From positions 1-13,643 of the forward strand of contig CALXAS010000023.1 of NCBI GenBank assembly GCA_944386315.1: a stretch of 13,643 nucleotides of DNA. Direction: 5' to 3'. Shown here in pieces: positions 6,815 through 13,643 of this stretch. This DNA comes from an uncultured Clostridia bacterium (GTDB lineage Bacteria; Bacillota; Clostridia; TANB77; CAG-508). Both the position numbers and the translations under genes were made by a program. The notes under the pieces are model-generated. The model saw only the letters and a program-made list of their open reading frames with translations. It made no database searches and was not told the origin of the DNA. Position 1 is the stretch's first letter. Every line of letters begins with the position of its first letter.

Positions 6815-6843
6815 TGCAATTTAAGGAACGTCCCTAAATTGCA
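6815..6843. repeat. REP-like palindrome between gpsA and dtd
   Basis: Arms 6815-6827 and 6831-6843 pair over 13 positions around a 3-nt loop. On the minus strand the only irregular pair is G-U, so the RNA stem is complete there. The core GGGACGTTCC resembles the centre of intergenic palindromes repeated in many Clostridia. It starts 5 nt after the gpsA stop. There is no T-run on either side, so a normal terminator is unlikely. Confidence 0.6.
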
Positions 6844-6847
6844 AAGC

Positions 6848-7834
6848 TCACATTTCATCCTTCTTTTCTCTCGTCATTAATTGATTGACTGCCACTTTTG
6901 GATCTAAATGATGATATAGCATATCATATACAGCTTCTACTATTGGCATTTCAATATGATATTTTTTAGATAGTTCATAGGCTACTTCTATATTGTCTAC
7001 TCCTTCTATTACCATACCAATTTCTGCTCTTGTCTCTTCTAGTGTTTTTCCCTGTCCTATTAACTTGCCTGCTCTTCTATTTCTACTATGTTCACTAAGA
7101 CAAGTTACAATTAAATCTCCTAAACCTGTTAATCCATAGAAAGTCTCTTTTTGACCTCCAAGCTCTGTACCTAATCTTGCTATCTCTCTTAATCCTCTTG
7201 TAATTAAGGCAGCAAAAGTATTATCTCCTAATCCAATTCCTGCTGCTACCCCTGCACAAAAAGCAATAATATTTTTTAAAGCTCCTCCTAGTTCAATTCC
7301 TCTCATATCATCCGATGTATATACTCTTAAATTTTCATTCATAAATACATCTTGCAAAAGTTTTGCATCTTCTTTATCTTCTGCTGCAATTACCATAGCT
7401 GTCGGAATAGCTTTAGATACTTCTTCTGCATGGCTTGGACCAGATAAGACGGCAAGTCTTGTTTCTGGCATTTCTTCTTTTAACACTGTATCTAAGGTAG
7501 AAAGCGTTTCTTTTTCAAATCCTTTTGTACAAATCACCACAATTTGATTCGTAACATAATTTTTATATTCTCTTACTGTGCTTCTAGTAAATTTAGAAGG
7601 AGTAACATGCAAGATAATCTCGCTCTCCTTTATTGCTTCTTGATAGGAAGTAGTACAAACAATACCTTCTGGTATAGTTACTTCTGGAAGAAATTTGCAC
7701 TTTCTTTCCTTGTTAATAAGATTTGCTTCTTCCTCCATATAGGACCATATTTTTACTAAGTGTCCCATTTTTGCTAAATGGATGGCAAGTGCCACTCCCC
7801 AACTTCCACTTCCTATTATGGCTATTTTCTTCAT
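6848..7834 (-). CDS. gpsA: Glycerol-3-phosphate dehydrogenase [NAD(P)+]
   Basis: GpsA reduces dihydroxyacetone phosphate to sn-glycerol-3-phosphate in the cytosol, supplying the backbone for phospholipids. The 328 residues match the usual length. The N-terminal Rossmann fold has GSGSWG (8-13). The family motifs SGPSHAEEV (131-139), ELGGALKN (181-188, catalytic Lys187), GLTGLGDLIVTC (234-245) and SRNRRAG (250-256) are all present, so the enzyme should be active. An AAAGGAAG ribosome site precedes ATG 7834. It follows plsY by 54 nt, so the enzyme making glycerol-3-phosphate is co-transcribed with the acyltransferase that uses it. Confidence 0.97.
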   Translation of the reverse strand: MKKIAIIGSGSWGVALAIHLAKMGHLVKIWSYMEEEANLINKERKCKFLPEVTIPEGIVCTTSYQEAIKESEIILHVTPSKFTRSTVREYKNYVTNQIVVICTKGFEKETLSTLDTVLKEEMPETRLAVLSGPSHAEEVSKAIPTAMVIAAEDKEDAKLLQDVFMNENLRVYTSDDMRGIELGGALKNIIAFCAGVAAGIGLGDNTFAALITRGLREIARLGTELGGQKETFYGLTGLGDLIVTCLSEHSRNRRAGKLIGQGKTLEETRAEIGMVIEGVDNIEVAYELSKKYHIEMPIVEAVYDMLYHHLDPKVAVNQLMTREKKDEM

Positions 7835-7888
7835 TATTTTTCTTCCTTTCGTACATTTTTTCTAATGCTTTTTATATGATATTGTCTT

Positions 7889-8530
7889 CTATTTTATCTT
7901 TTTAAAATCTAATTTGTTTTCTGTTCCAGAAAGCAATCTCTTTATATTGCTTCTATGATTAAATATAACAATAGCTGCTAAGATAATAGAAAATACAATA
8001 TAGTTGAAATGGCTACCTGGTACTAAATAACCTGTAGATTCTGGCATACATAGTACTAAAATAGGATATAAAATAGCTGCTCCTACAGAGCCTAAAGACA
8101 CCATCTTAGTAAGTATCATTAGTACTAAAGCAAATATCAAACAAATAAGACCAATATGCCAATTTATCATTAATAATACGCCTAATGCTGTTGCTACTCC
8201 TTTTCCTCCTTTAAAACCAAAGAAAATAGGAAAAGTATGTCCTAATACAACAAAAATTGCAGCAAGTTGTACCAAAGTATCTGCTCCTTCTTTAGTAATA
8301 AGACCTGTAATATATGCTATTAAAACAGCAACCACACCTTTTAAAATGTCACATATCAAAGTAATAATAGAGGCTTTTTTTCCTACTGTACGAAGTACAT
8401 TTGTAGTTCCTGCATTTCCACTTCCTTTTTCTCTTACATCAAAACCAGCCATTTTTTTACTGATAATTACAGAAAAACTAATGCTACCTAATAAATAGGC
8501 AATAACCGATACAATCATCATTGCTACCAT
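7889..8530 (-). CDS. plsY: Glycerol-3-phosphate acyltransferase PlsY
   Basis: PlsY is a polytopic membrane enzyme that transfers an acyl group from acyl-phosphate (made by PlsX) to glycerol-3-phosphate, the first step of phosphatidic acid synthesis. The 213-residue protein has about five membrane helices and the three conserved loops: GSGNAGTTN (36-44), GHTFPIFFGFKGGKGVAT (97-114) and HRSNIKRLLSGTENK (192-206). ATG 8530 has AAAGGA just upstream; ATGs at 8521 and 8518 are possible alternatives and would remove only 3 or 4 residues. It lies 50 nt after der and 54 nt before gpsA in one operon. Confidence 0.96.
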   Translation of the reverse strand: MVAMMIVSVIAYLLGSISFSVIISKKMAGFDVREKGSGNAGTTNVLRTVGKKASIITLICDILKGVVAVLIAYITGLITKEGADTLVQLAAIFVVLGHTFPIFFGFKGGKGVATALGVLLMINWHIGLICLIFALVLMILTKMVSLGSVGAAILYPILVLCMPESTGYLVPGSHFNYIVFSIILAAIVIFNHRSNIKRLLSGTENKLDFKKIK

Positions 8531-8580
8531 ATTTTCATCCTTCTTTCTTTTTTATATTTTCTAGATGCCTCTTGCTTTGC

Positions 8581-9909
8581 TTATTTTTGTGCATCCTTAT
8601 CACTTTTCTCTCTTACCATCATACGAATAGGTGTACCTGTTAAATCAAATTCTTTACGGATTTGATTGACTAAATATCTTTCGTAAGAAAAGTGAAATAG
8701 TTTTTTATCATTTACAAAAACCACAAATGTAGGTGGTTTTGTAGCAGCCTGTGTCATGTAATAAATTTTTAACCTTTTTCCTTTATCTGTTGGTGGCTGT
8801 GTAATAGCAATTGCTTCATTTAGCACTTGATTTAGTACTGCTGTAGAAACACGCATCGCATTTTTATTTGCCACCTGATTAATCATTTCAAATAGCTTTG
8901 TTACTCTTTGTCCTGTTTTTGCAGAAATAAAAATAATAGGAGCATAAGCTAAATAAGGTAAGTCTTGATATATTTGTTTTTTGTATTTTTCTGTAGATTT
9001 ATCATCTTTCTCTATCGTATCCCATTTATTTACCACAATGATAATACCTTTTCCTGCTTCATGTGCTTCTCCTGCAATTTTTGTGTCTTGCTGAGTAACT
9101 CCTTCATTCGCATCTATTAAAATAAGACACACATCTGCTCTTTCTACTGCCATCAAACTTCTCATAACACTGTATTTTTCAATTTTCTCTTCTACCTTGC
9201 TTTTTCTTCTAATACCTGCTGTATCAATAAAAACATATTTTCCAAATTCATTTTCAAAAGGAGAATCAATTGCATCTCTGGTAGTTCCTGCTATGTCACT
9301 CACAATAACCCTATTTTCTCCCAGAATTTTATTAATTAAAGAAGATTTTCCTACATTTGGCTTTCCTATCACAGCTACTTTAATCGTTTCGTCTTCTTGG
9401 TTTTCCTCTTCTTTTGGTAATTTTTCATAAATAGCATCCAAAACATCACCAATGCCAATAGCATTTACAGAGGATACCGGATAAGGATCTCCTAATCCTA
9501 AATGATAAAATTCATATACCTCTGGCATAGTTTCACCATATTGGTCTGCTTTATTGCATACTAAAATGATAGGCTTCTTAGATTTTTTTAGCATTAAACT
9601 AATTTCCTTATCATCTGCCGTAACACCTTGTTTTACATCTGTAATAAATACAATCACATCTGCAAGTTCCATGGCAATGTTTGCTTGCTCACGCATTTGT
9701 GATAAAATGACATCATTGGTTTCCGGCTCAATTCCCCCTGTATCTACTAAATAAAACGATTTTCCTCTCCAATTTGCTTCAGCATAAACCCTATCCCTTG
9801 TAACACCTGGCTCATCTTCCACAATAGAAATACGTTTTCCTGCAACATAATTAAAAAAGGTAGATTTTCCTACATTTGGTCTTCCTACTATAGCAACAGT
9901 TGGTTTCAT
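8581..9909 (-). CDS. der: Ribosome assembly GTPase Der (EngA)
   Basis: Der is an essential GTPase with two tandem G domains that acts in 50S subunit assembly. In the 442-residue protein, the first domain has GRPNVGKS (9-16), DTGG (56-59) and NKAD (119-122). The second has GKPNVGKSS (182-190), DTAG (229-232) and NKWD (294-297). A KH-like RNA-contacting domain fills about 350-440. All GTP-binding motifs are intact. The start at ATG 9909 was chosen because AAGGAG ends 8 nt upstream; an in-frame GTG at 9918 overlaps that ribosome site and is unlikely. It is the first gene of the operon and has a clear promoter. Confidence 0.97.
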   Translation of the reverse strand: MKPTVAIVGRPNVGKSTFFNYVAGKRISIVEDEPGVTRDRVYAEANWRGKSFYLVDTGGIEPETNDVILSQMREQANIAMELADVIVFITDVKQGVTADDKEISLMLKKSKKPIILVCNKADQYGETMPEVYEFYHLGLGDPYPVSSVNAIGIGDVLDAIYEKLPKEEENQEDETIKVAVIGKPNVGKSSLINKILGENRVIVSDIAGTTRDAIDSPFENEFGKYVFIDTAGIRRKSKVEEKIEKYSVMRSLMAVERADVCLILIDANEGVTQQDTKIAGEAHEAGKGIIIVVNKWDTIEKDDKSTEKYKKQIYQDLPYLAYAPIIFISAKTGQRVTKLFEMINQVANKNAMRVSTAVLNQVLNEAIAITQPPTDKGKRLKIYYMTQAATKPPTFVVFVNDKKLFHFSYERYLVNQIRKEFDLTGTPIRMMVREKSDKDAQK

Positions 9910-9937
9910 TCTTTTCACTCCTTTTTCTTACAGCCTC

Positions 9938-9966
9938 ATTTTATCTCATTTTTGGGTTTACGTCAA
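9938..9966 (-). promoter_or_regulatory. Promoter of the der-plsY-gpsA(-dtd) operon
   Basis: On the minus strand, TTGACG (9966-9961), exactly 17 nt and TAAAAT (9943-9938) give two 5/6 matches at ideal spacing. Transcription would start near 9931, about 22 nt before the der ATG. No palindrome overlaps it; the hairpin at 9999-10032 is upstream of the -35. Confidence 0.8.
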
Positions 9967-9980
9967 GGTGTCCTACTCAT

Positions 9981-10042
9981 CCCTGACATTTTTGTGACAT
10001 GTCTCATTTAGGCCCTGACTTAAATGAGACATTGACATTTTT
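9981..10042. repeat. Hairpin flanked by direct repeats, upstream of der
   Basis: Perfect 12-bp arms (9999-10010 and 10021-10032) enclose a 10-nt loop. The word TGACATTTTT occurs on both sides (9984-9993 and 10033-10042), and CCCTGAC occurs twice (9981-9987 and 10013-10019). It lies 14 nt past the stop of the intact membrane-protein gene. There is no T-run after the stem on either strand, so it is not a standard terminator, though it could slow read-through into der. Confidence 0.65.
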
Positions 10043-10045
10043 CGA

Positions 10046-11749
10046 CTATATTCTTGGGCTATATTTTATTTTTAGCCCCACTAAAACACAAAGCCCGATG
10101 AAAGAGATAACAGCAGATACTTTCATTATCCATGTTCCTGTATATTGTACTTGCACTGTAGCTTTTTCTAATACAGGAATTTCTACTCCCACAAATCCAT
10201 TTTCTGTTTCTAGGGTTTTTAGTTCTACTTTACTACCATCTTCTTTTTGCAGAATTACTTGGTAGCCTGGATAATAGATGTATGGCAATTCTAGTAGACT
10301 TTCTTCTACGACATATTGTATTTCAAGATTTAAATTTGTATTTTCTTTTTGCTCGTTTTCTATTTGTGCACTTCCTTGTAGTACTTTTACCCTTTGGTCT
10401 CTTTCTTCTATATAGCTTCTATTTTGAAATGATTTACTAGGCAAATACTCCATGCTTGCCATTCCGGCATGTACTCTTCCTGTTTCTGCAGTTAGTGGAA
10501 CTGCTGGCCACAATACATTTTCATCAAAATCTTCTAAATAACGCAAATGTGTGCTAAAAAAGGAGGTTAATATCATAAGCACTACTCCTAATATACCAAC
10601 ATCTTTGATACTAAAATCTCGAATTGCCATTCCTAAATTGATAGCCACTACTACGCTAAAGAAAAAGCAAGAAAATTCTAACATACGGAAACTGAATTGT
10701 AGCATTTTCAAAATAGATGGTAAATGCTCAAATGGGAAAATCTTTAAACTCATAATAACAGAAACAATTCCTGCTATGAGCATAAAAATATAAGTTTTAT
10801 ATAAAAATGCCATTTGCTTTTTATTTTTTCTCATTTTTTTGATGGCTATTGGCGTTAGTGCAAGCCCTATTAAACTTAAGAAACCTATTTCATAAATCAT
10901 TCCTCCGTCTGGTTTGGTAAATAACAAATCTGTTGTGTCTAATTTATAGGCAACTAGTACTTCTGTTCTTTCCATTCTACCAGGCTGAAATACTTCATAC
11001 TCTGCACTTTGTTTTGTCTCTAGAAGTGGCATCCAGAAAAAGCTTGTAATGGCAATTGCAAACACTAAATTTACAATTAGTTGCTTTAAAATTTTTTTAT
11101 TTTTTAATCTTTTGCTATGCAATAGCACATAAATAAAACAAAAGATAGCTGTATACATGGTAATAACTGTATGGGTTAAAATAAGCCCTATTGTACCAAT
11201 AGCAAGTAGAAAATCCTTTTTCTTTTTCTGATATAAAATGCGATATAATCCCAAAAATATCCATGGTAAAAATACAAAAGAAGTTAGTTCTGCTAATGCA
11301 TAGCGAATGTACATATCAGTTAATCGATATGGTGCTACAATATAAAGCATAGCTGCCACAATGGCAATTTTAGAATTTTTACTGATTTCTTTTACACATT
11401 GATACATGGAAAGTCCTGTAAAAAAGGTAACCACAAACATAAATAGTTTGATACATCCTGCAAAAGAAAATCCAATCCATTTAAAAAGAAGCGGTGCAAA
11501 TGCTGTAAACGGGCTATAAAATAAATTCCATGAATACCCAAATCCATTGCAGAAGGCAGACATAATAACAGGAAAGCTCTGCCCTTCTTCTATGGACTTA
11601 TATGTTCCCATTAACCTACAAATATGTTGTATACCATCATCATAAGTAATATCTAATTGAGAGCTAAGTAATGGAAGGCTCACAAATATAGACATCAATA
11701 GAATAAAAAGTAGTGCTATTTTATTGATTTTTATTTTATGATTCTCCAT
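10046..11749 (-). CDS. Polytopic membrane protein, YfhO/PF10131-like (GT-C-like), intact copy
   Basis: The 567-residue protein has a membrane helix at about 10-29, then an outer loop with TYDDGIQHICR (Asp37, Asp38, His42, Arg45), then many hydrophobic segments to about residue 400. An extracytoplasmic beta-rich domain follows (PYIYYPGYQ, as in YfhO-type proteins), and a last membrane helix lies near the C-terminus. The acidic first loop resembles the catalytic loop of GT-C glycosyltransferases, which use lipid-linked sugars, so a role in cell-surface glycan transfer is likely but unproven. The start at ATG 11749 follows a GGAG site and overlaps the upstream paralog by 14 nt; an open frame to 11797 lies inside that paralog and has no ribosome site. 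It is a tandem duplicate of the broken gene upstream. Confidence 0.8.
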   Translation of the reverse strand: MENHKIKINKIALLFILLMSIFVSLPLLSSQLDITYDDGIQHICRLMGTYKSIEEGQSFPVIMSAFCNGFGYSWNLFYSPFTAFAPLLFKWIGFSFAGCIKLFMFVVTFFTGLSMYQCVKEISKNSKIAIVAAMLYIVAPYRLTDMYIRYALAELTSFVFLPWIFLGLYRILYQKKKKDFLLAIGTIGLILTHTVITMYTAIFCFIYVLLHSKRLKNKKILKQLIVNLVFAIAITSFFWMPLLETKQSAEYEVFQPGRMERTEVLVAYKLDTTDLLFTKPDGGMIYEIGFLSLIGLALTPIAIKKMRKNKKQMAFLYKTYIFMLIAGIVSVIMSLKIFPFEHLPSILKMLQFSFRMLEFSCFFFSVVVAINLGMAIRDFSIKDVGILGVVLMILTSFFSTHLRYLEDFDENVLWPAVPLTAETGRVHAGMASMEYLPSKSFQNRSYIEERDQRVKVLQGSAQIENEQKENTNLNLEIQYVVEESLLELPYIYYPGYQVILQKEDGSKVELKTLETENGFVGVEIPVLEKATVQVQYTGTWIMKVSAVISFIGLCVLVGLKIKYSPRI

Positions 11750-12914
11750 TTGCTTTCTCCTTTTTATTTTGCTTAAAAGTATAGAAACAAAAGCCAATGA
11801 GTGCTACTAAACTAATGCCATAAGATATTTTTGTTATCCATGTACTTACATAATCCACATGAATCGTAGCATTTTCTATATCCTCTGTTATAACAGCACT
11901 CAAATAGCCATGTTCCGATTCTACTGCTTTTAATTCTATACTCTCTCCATTTTCTTTTTCTAGTGTAATTTGATAACCTGGATAATAAATATATGGAAAT
12001 TCTAATCTCGTTCCTGCTTGTAAATCTTCTAGTTGTATTTGCATATGTAAATCTTCTTTTTCTTCTGCTATTATGGTAGCATCTCCTTCTAATAAATACG
12101 TTTTATCTTTTCTTTCTAACATATATGTTCTTTGTTCATTTAAAGCATTTACTGGTAAATATTCACGGTTAATTTGAAAATGAGATAGCGTTTGCGCACT
12201 TTTTATATATTCTTCATATTCTTTATCTAAAGTAGCATCTTTTTGTTGAAACATTTGCATTAAGTTTAATGTATATGTTACAGAAACTAGAATAAATACG
12301 ATACTAAACACATATTTCCATTTCTCTTTTTTTACAAAATTCTGTAGTAAAATAACTATATTTACCCCACAGATAAACGCAATAAAGAAATCAAAAAATC
12401 CCATCATTCTCCATGCATATTGCAACTTACATAAGATATTTGGTAGCCATTTCCACGGAAAGAAATGAAAACACATAACAAGACTAATATAAGCAAATAG
12501 CATAAAAATGATATAAGTATCTTTATATTTTTTATCTACTTTGCGCGTAGTATAGATACTAGCCACAAGAAATAATAAGGTAGGAATTCCTATACGGAAA
12601 GTAGTTCCATTTTCTTCTTCCTTCTCCGTAAATATTTGATAGAACTCTAGCGTATTTTCCTGCACATATTTACTATTTGTGGACATAATGGAATTATCAA
12701 AAATAGCATAATTTGCAGCAGTTTTTGCTTCTAGCATTGGAAGCCAGAAAAACGCCGTTATAAGTAAGATAAAAAGAATATTAATACATAGTTTTTCTAA
12801 TATTCCTTTTTCTTTTAGTTTTTTTACATAGAATAAAATATACGCTACAGCAAAAATTGCTGTATAGAAGGTAGATATGGTATGACTAAGCATTAAGCCA
12901 ATTGCTCCGTATAG
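11736..12914 (-). pseudogene. C-terminal part of a frameshifted YfhO/PF10131-like membrane protein gene
   Basis: The frame continues the protein that begins at 13467 but is shifted by one base near 12909. The region GAIGLMLSHTISTFYTAIFA matches GTIGLILTHTVITMYTAIFC of the intact downstream paralog. Membrane helices follow, then the extracytoplasmic part with FPYIYYPGYQITLEKENG and a final helix with a Lys-rich tail. Without the shift the whole gene would code for 576 residues, close to the 567 of the paralog. The frame is also open from an ATG at 12938, but this has only AAAGAAG nearby and would give a protein lacking the conserved first loop. The stop overlaps the start of the next gene by 14 nt. 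Either this is a recent pseudogene or the base is an error. Confidence 0.78.
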
Positions 12915-13467
12915 CAATAAAATAATGCTTCTTTCCATCTTCTTTAAAAAGATTGTATAGTCCTAAAAATACCCATGGAATAAAGGCAAGTGCCATAAAT
13001 TCACCAATGGCATATCGTTTATATACATTCGCTAATTTATATGGCGCTATCATGTAAAAAAAAGCCGCAAAAAAAGCAATACTTCTTCTTTTCGTTATTT
13101 GAAATGCCAATTGATACATAGAAATACCAGACGCAATAATGCATATTGCTCCAAACAATTTTAAAGCTAGCATATAGGTTGGTACAAACATTTTTACGAG
13201 AAGCGGTAGATAAGTTGCAAGAGGTGGATAGAATAAATTCATGGCATATCCAGCACCATTACATATACCTGGTGTGATGATAGGTGGGAATTGCCCTTGC
13301 TTTAATAATTCATCTGTTTTTAGTATGCGAATTAGATGTAAAGATCCATCATGTGTTTCTCTTATTTGTATTTGTGTAAGTCCTAAACTTAATAAAATGC
13401 CTATGAAAATGATAAGAATATAATGTATTTTTTTATTCTCTTTTATCTGGTACATTATCTTTTGCAT
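12886..13467 (-). pseudogene. N-terminal part of the frameshifted YfhO/PF10131-like gene
   Basis: From ATG 13467 the frame codes for a basic N-terminus, a membrane helix (about 15-33) and the outer loop ETHDGSLHLIR (Asp40, His44, Arg47), which parallels the DGxxHxxR motif of the paralog. CNGAGYAMNLFYPPL and several helices follow, up to IPWVFLGLYNLFKEDGKKHY. It then leaves the family frame after FIAI, adds seven unrelated residues and stops at 12886. A GAAGGGA sequence about 11 nt upstream is the probable ribosome site; an ATG at 13455 is an alternative start. If the extra base is real, this truncated product keeps the putative catalytic loop but loses two thirds of the protein. Confidence 0.78.
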
Positions 13468-13499
13468 ATTTTTTCATTCCCTTCTTTATTATCTTTTGT

Positions 13500-13516
13500 A
13501 TTATATCATTCCTGTA
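13500..13516 (-). promoter_or_regulatory. Probable extended -10 promoter of the membrane-protein pair
   Basis: On the minus strand, TATAAT (13505-13500) is preceded by TGA (extended -10). No good -35 stands at 16-18 nt (TTTCTT only). It lies 33 nt upstream of ATG 13467, and no other promoter is seen up to the window end. Confidence 0.5.
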
Positions 13517-13593
13517 TTTAGAAAGAAAGAGTTTTTTCGTTTTTTCTTTAAAAACAAAAAAACAGCGTTACAGTTCAGTAAGAAATTTTAATA

Positions 13594-13640
13594 AGCATAG
13601 CTAAAAGAGGCTTTTTACCTCAATGGCTATGCTATAATTG
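13594..13640. repeat. Two-tier inverted repeat at the right edge
   Basis: An outer 8-bp stem (AGCATAGC near 13596-13603 and GCTATGCT near 13625-13632) encloses an inner GAGG/CCTC stem with a loop of about 7 nt. On the minus strand the inner stem is followed by TTTTAG, so it could be a weak terminator for a gene to the right. No coding region is visible between 13468 and the window end. Confidence 0.5.
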
Positions 13641-13643
13641 TTT

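Noticed and set aside
9909..9918. GTG start for der three codons upstream
   Set aside because: The GTG overlaps the Shine-Dalgarno sequence, which is ideally spaced for the ATG at 9909.
12886..12938. Programmed frameshift in the membrane-protein gene
   Set aside because: There is no slippery heptamer, no stimulatory stem and no internal ribosome site at the junction; a simple indel explains it better.
13590..13643. Resemblance of AGCATAGC/GCTATGCT plus TTAAAAT to Cas9 repeat and tracrRNA words
   Set aside because: Only short words match. There is no repeated array, no anti-repeat of useful length and no strong terminator hairpin after it, so a CRISPR call is unsupported.

Overview
The window looks like chromosome of a low-GC Firmicute of the class Clostridia, possibly a gut Lachnospiraceae-like organism. 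The reasons are the A/T-rich DNA, strong AGGAGG-type ribosome sites, TTGACA/TATAAT promoters, the der-plsY-gpsA gene order, and a type A RNase P RNA (Bacilli use type B). No mobile element, tRNA or CRISPR array can be demonstrated. Most of it is housekeeping DNA, with a stress-type operon at the left end.

Left part (1-3531, all minus strand). A perfect-consensus promoter (2958-2986) drives a three-gene operon: a TelA-family protein, a membrane coiled-coil protein related to XpaC with an unusual Cys-rich N-terminus, and a membrane-anchored protein that looks like a solute-binding domain and runs off the left edge. The third gene carries a 16-nt A tract in its coding strand. Upstream lies a single unknown gene (3076-3492) with its own promoter and terminator.

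Middle (3575-6795). A divergent RluA-family pseudouridine synthase gene converges on rnpB (RNase P RNA, 4525-4884); its stop codon abuts the RNA 3' end. Next come an unknown membrane-anchored protein with a Ser/Asn/Gln-rich linker, a divergent small unknown protein, and dtd.

Core cluster (6352-9966, minus strand). A good promoter (9938-9966) precedes der (ribosome assembly GTPase), plsY and gpsA (two steps of glycerolipid synthesis: glycerol-3-phosphate formation and its acylation) and dtd (removal of D-amino acids from tRNA). Gaps are 50-54 nt. A REP-like palindrome sits between gpsA and dtd, and another hairpin with flanking direct repeats sits upstream of der.

Right part (9981-13643, minus strand). 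Two tandem paralogous polytopic membrane proteins of the YfhO/PF10131-like (GT-C-like) type overlap by 14 nt. The upstream copy is split by an apparent one-base insertion near 12909; the downstream copy is intact. The last 140 bases hold a promoter and an unexplained two-tier hairpin.

Nothing here is clearly a new defence or mobile system. The best candidates for a second look are the telA operon with its homopolymer switch and Cys-rich partner, the solitary unknown gene at 3076-3492, the rnpB/rluA convergence, the two palindromes, and the frameshifted paralog.
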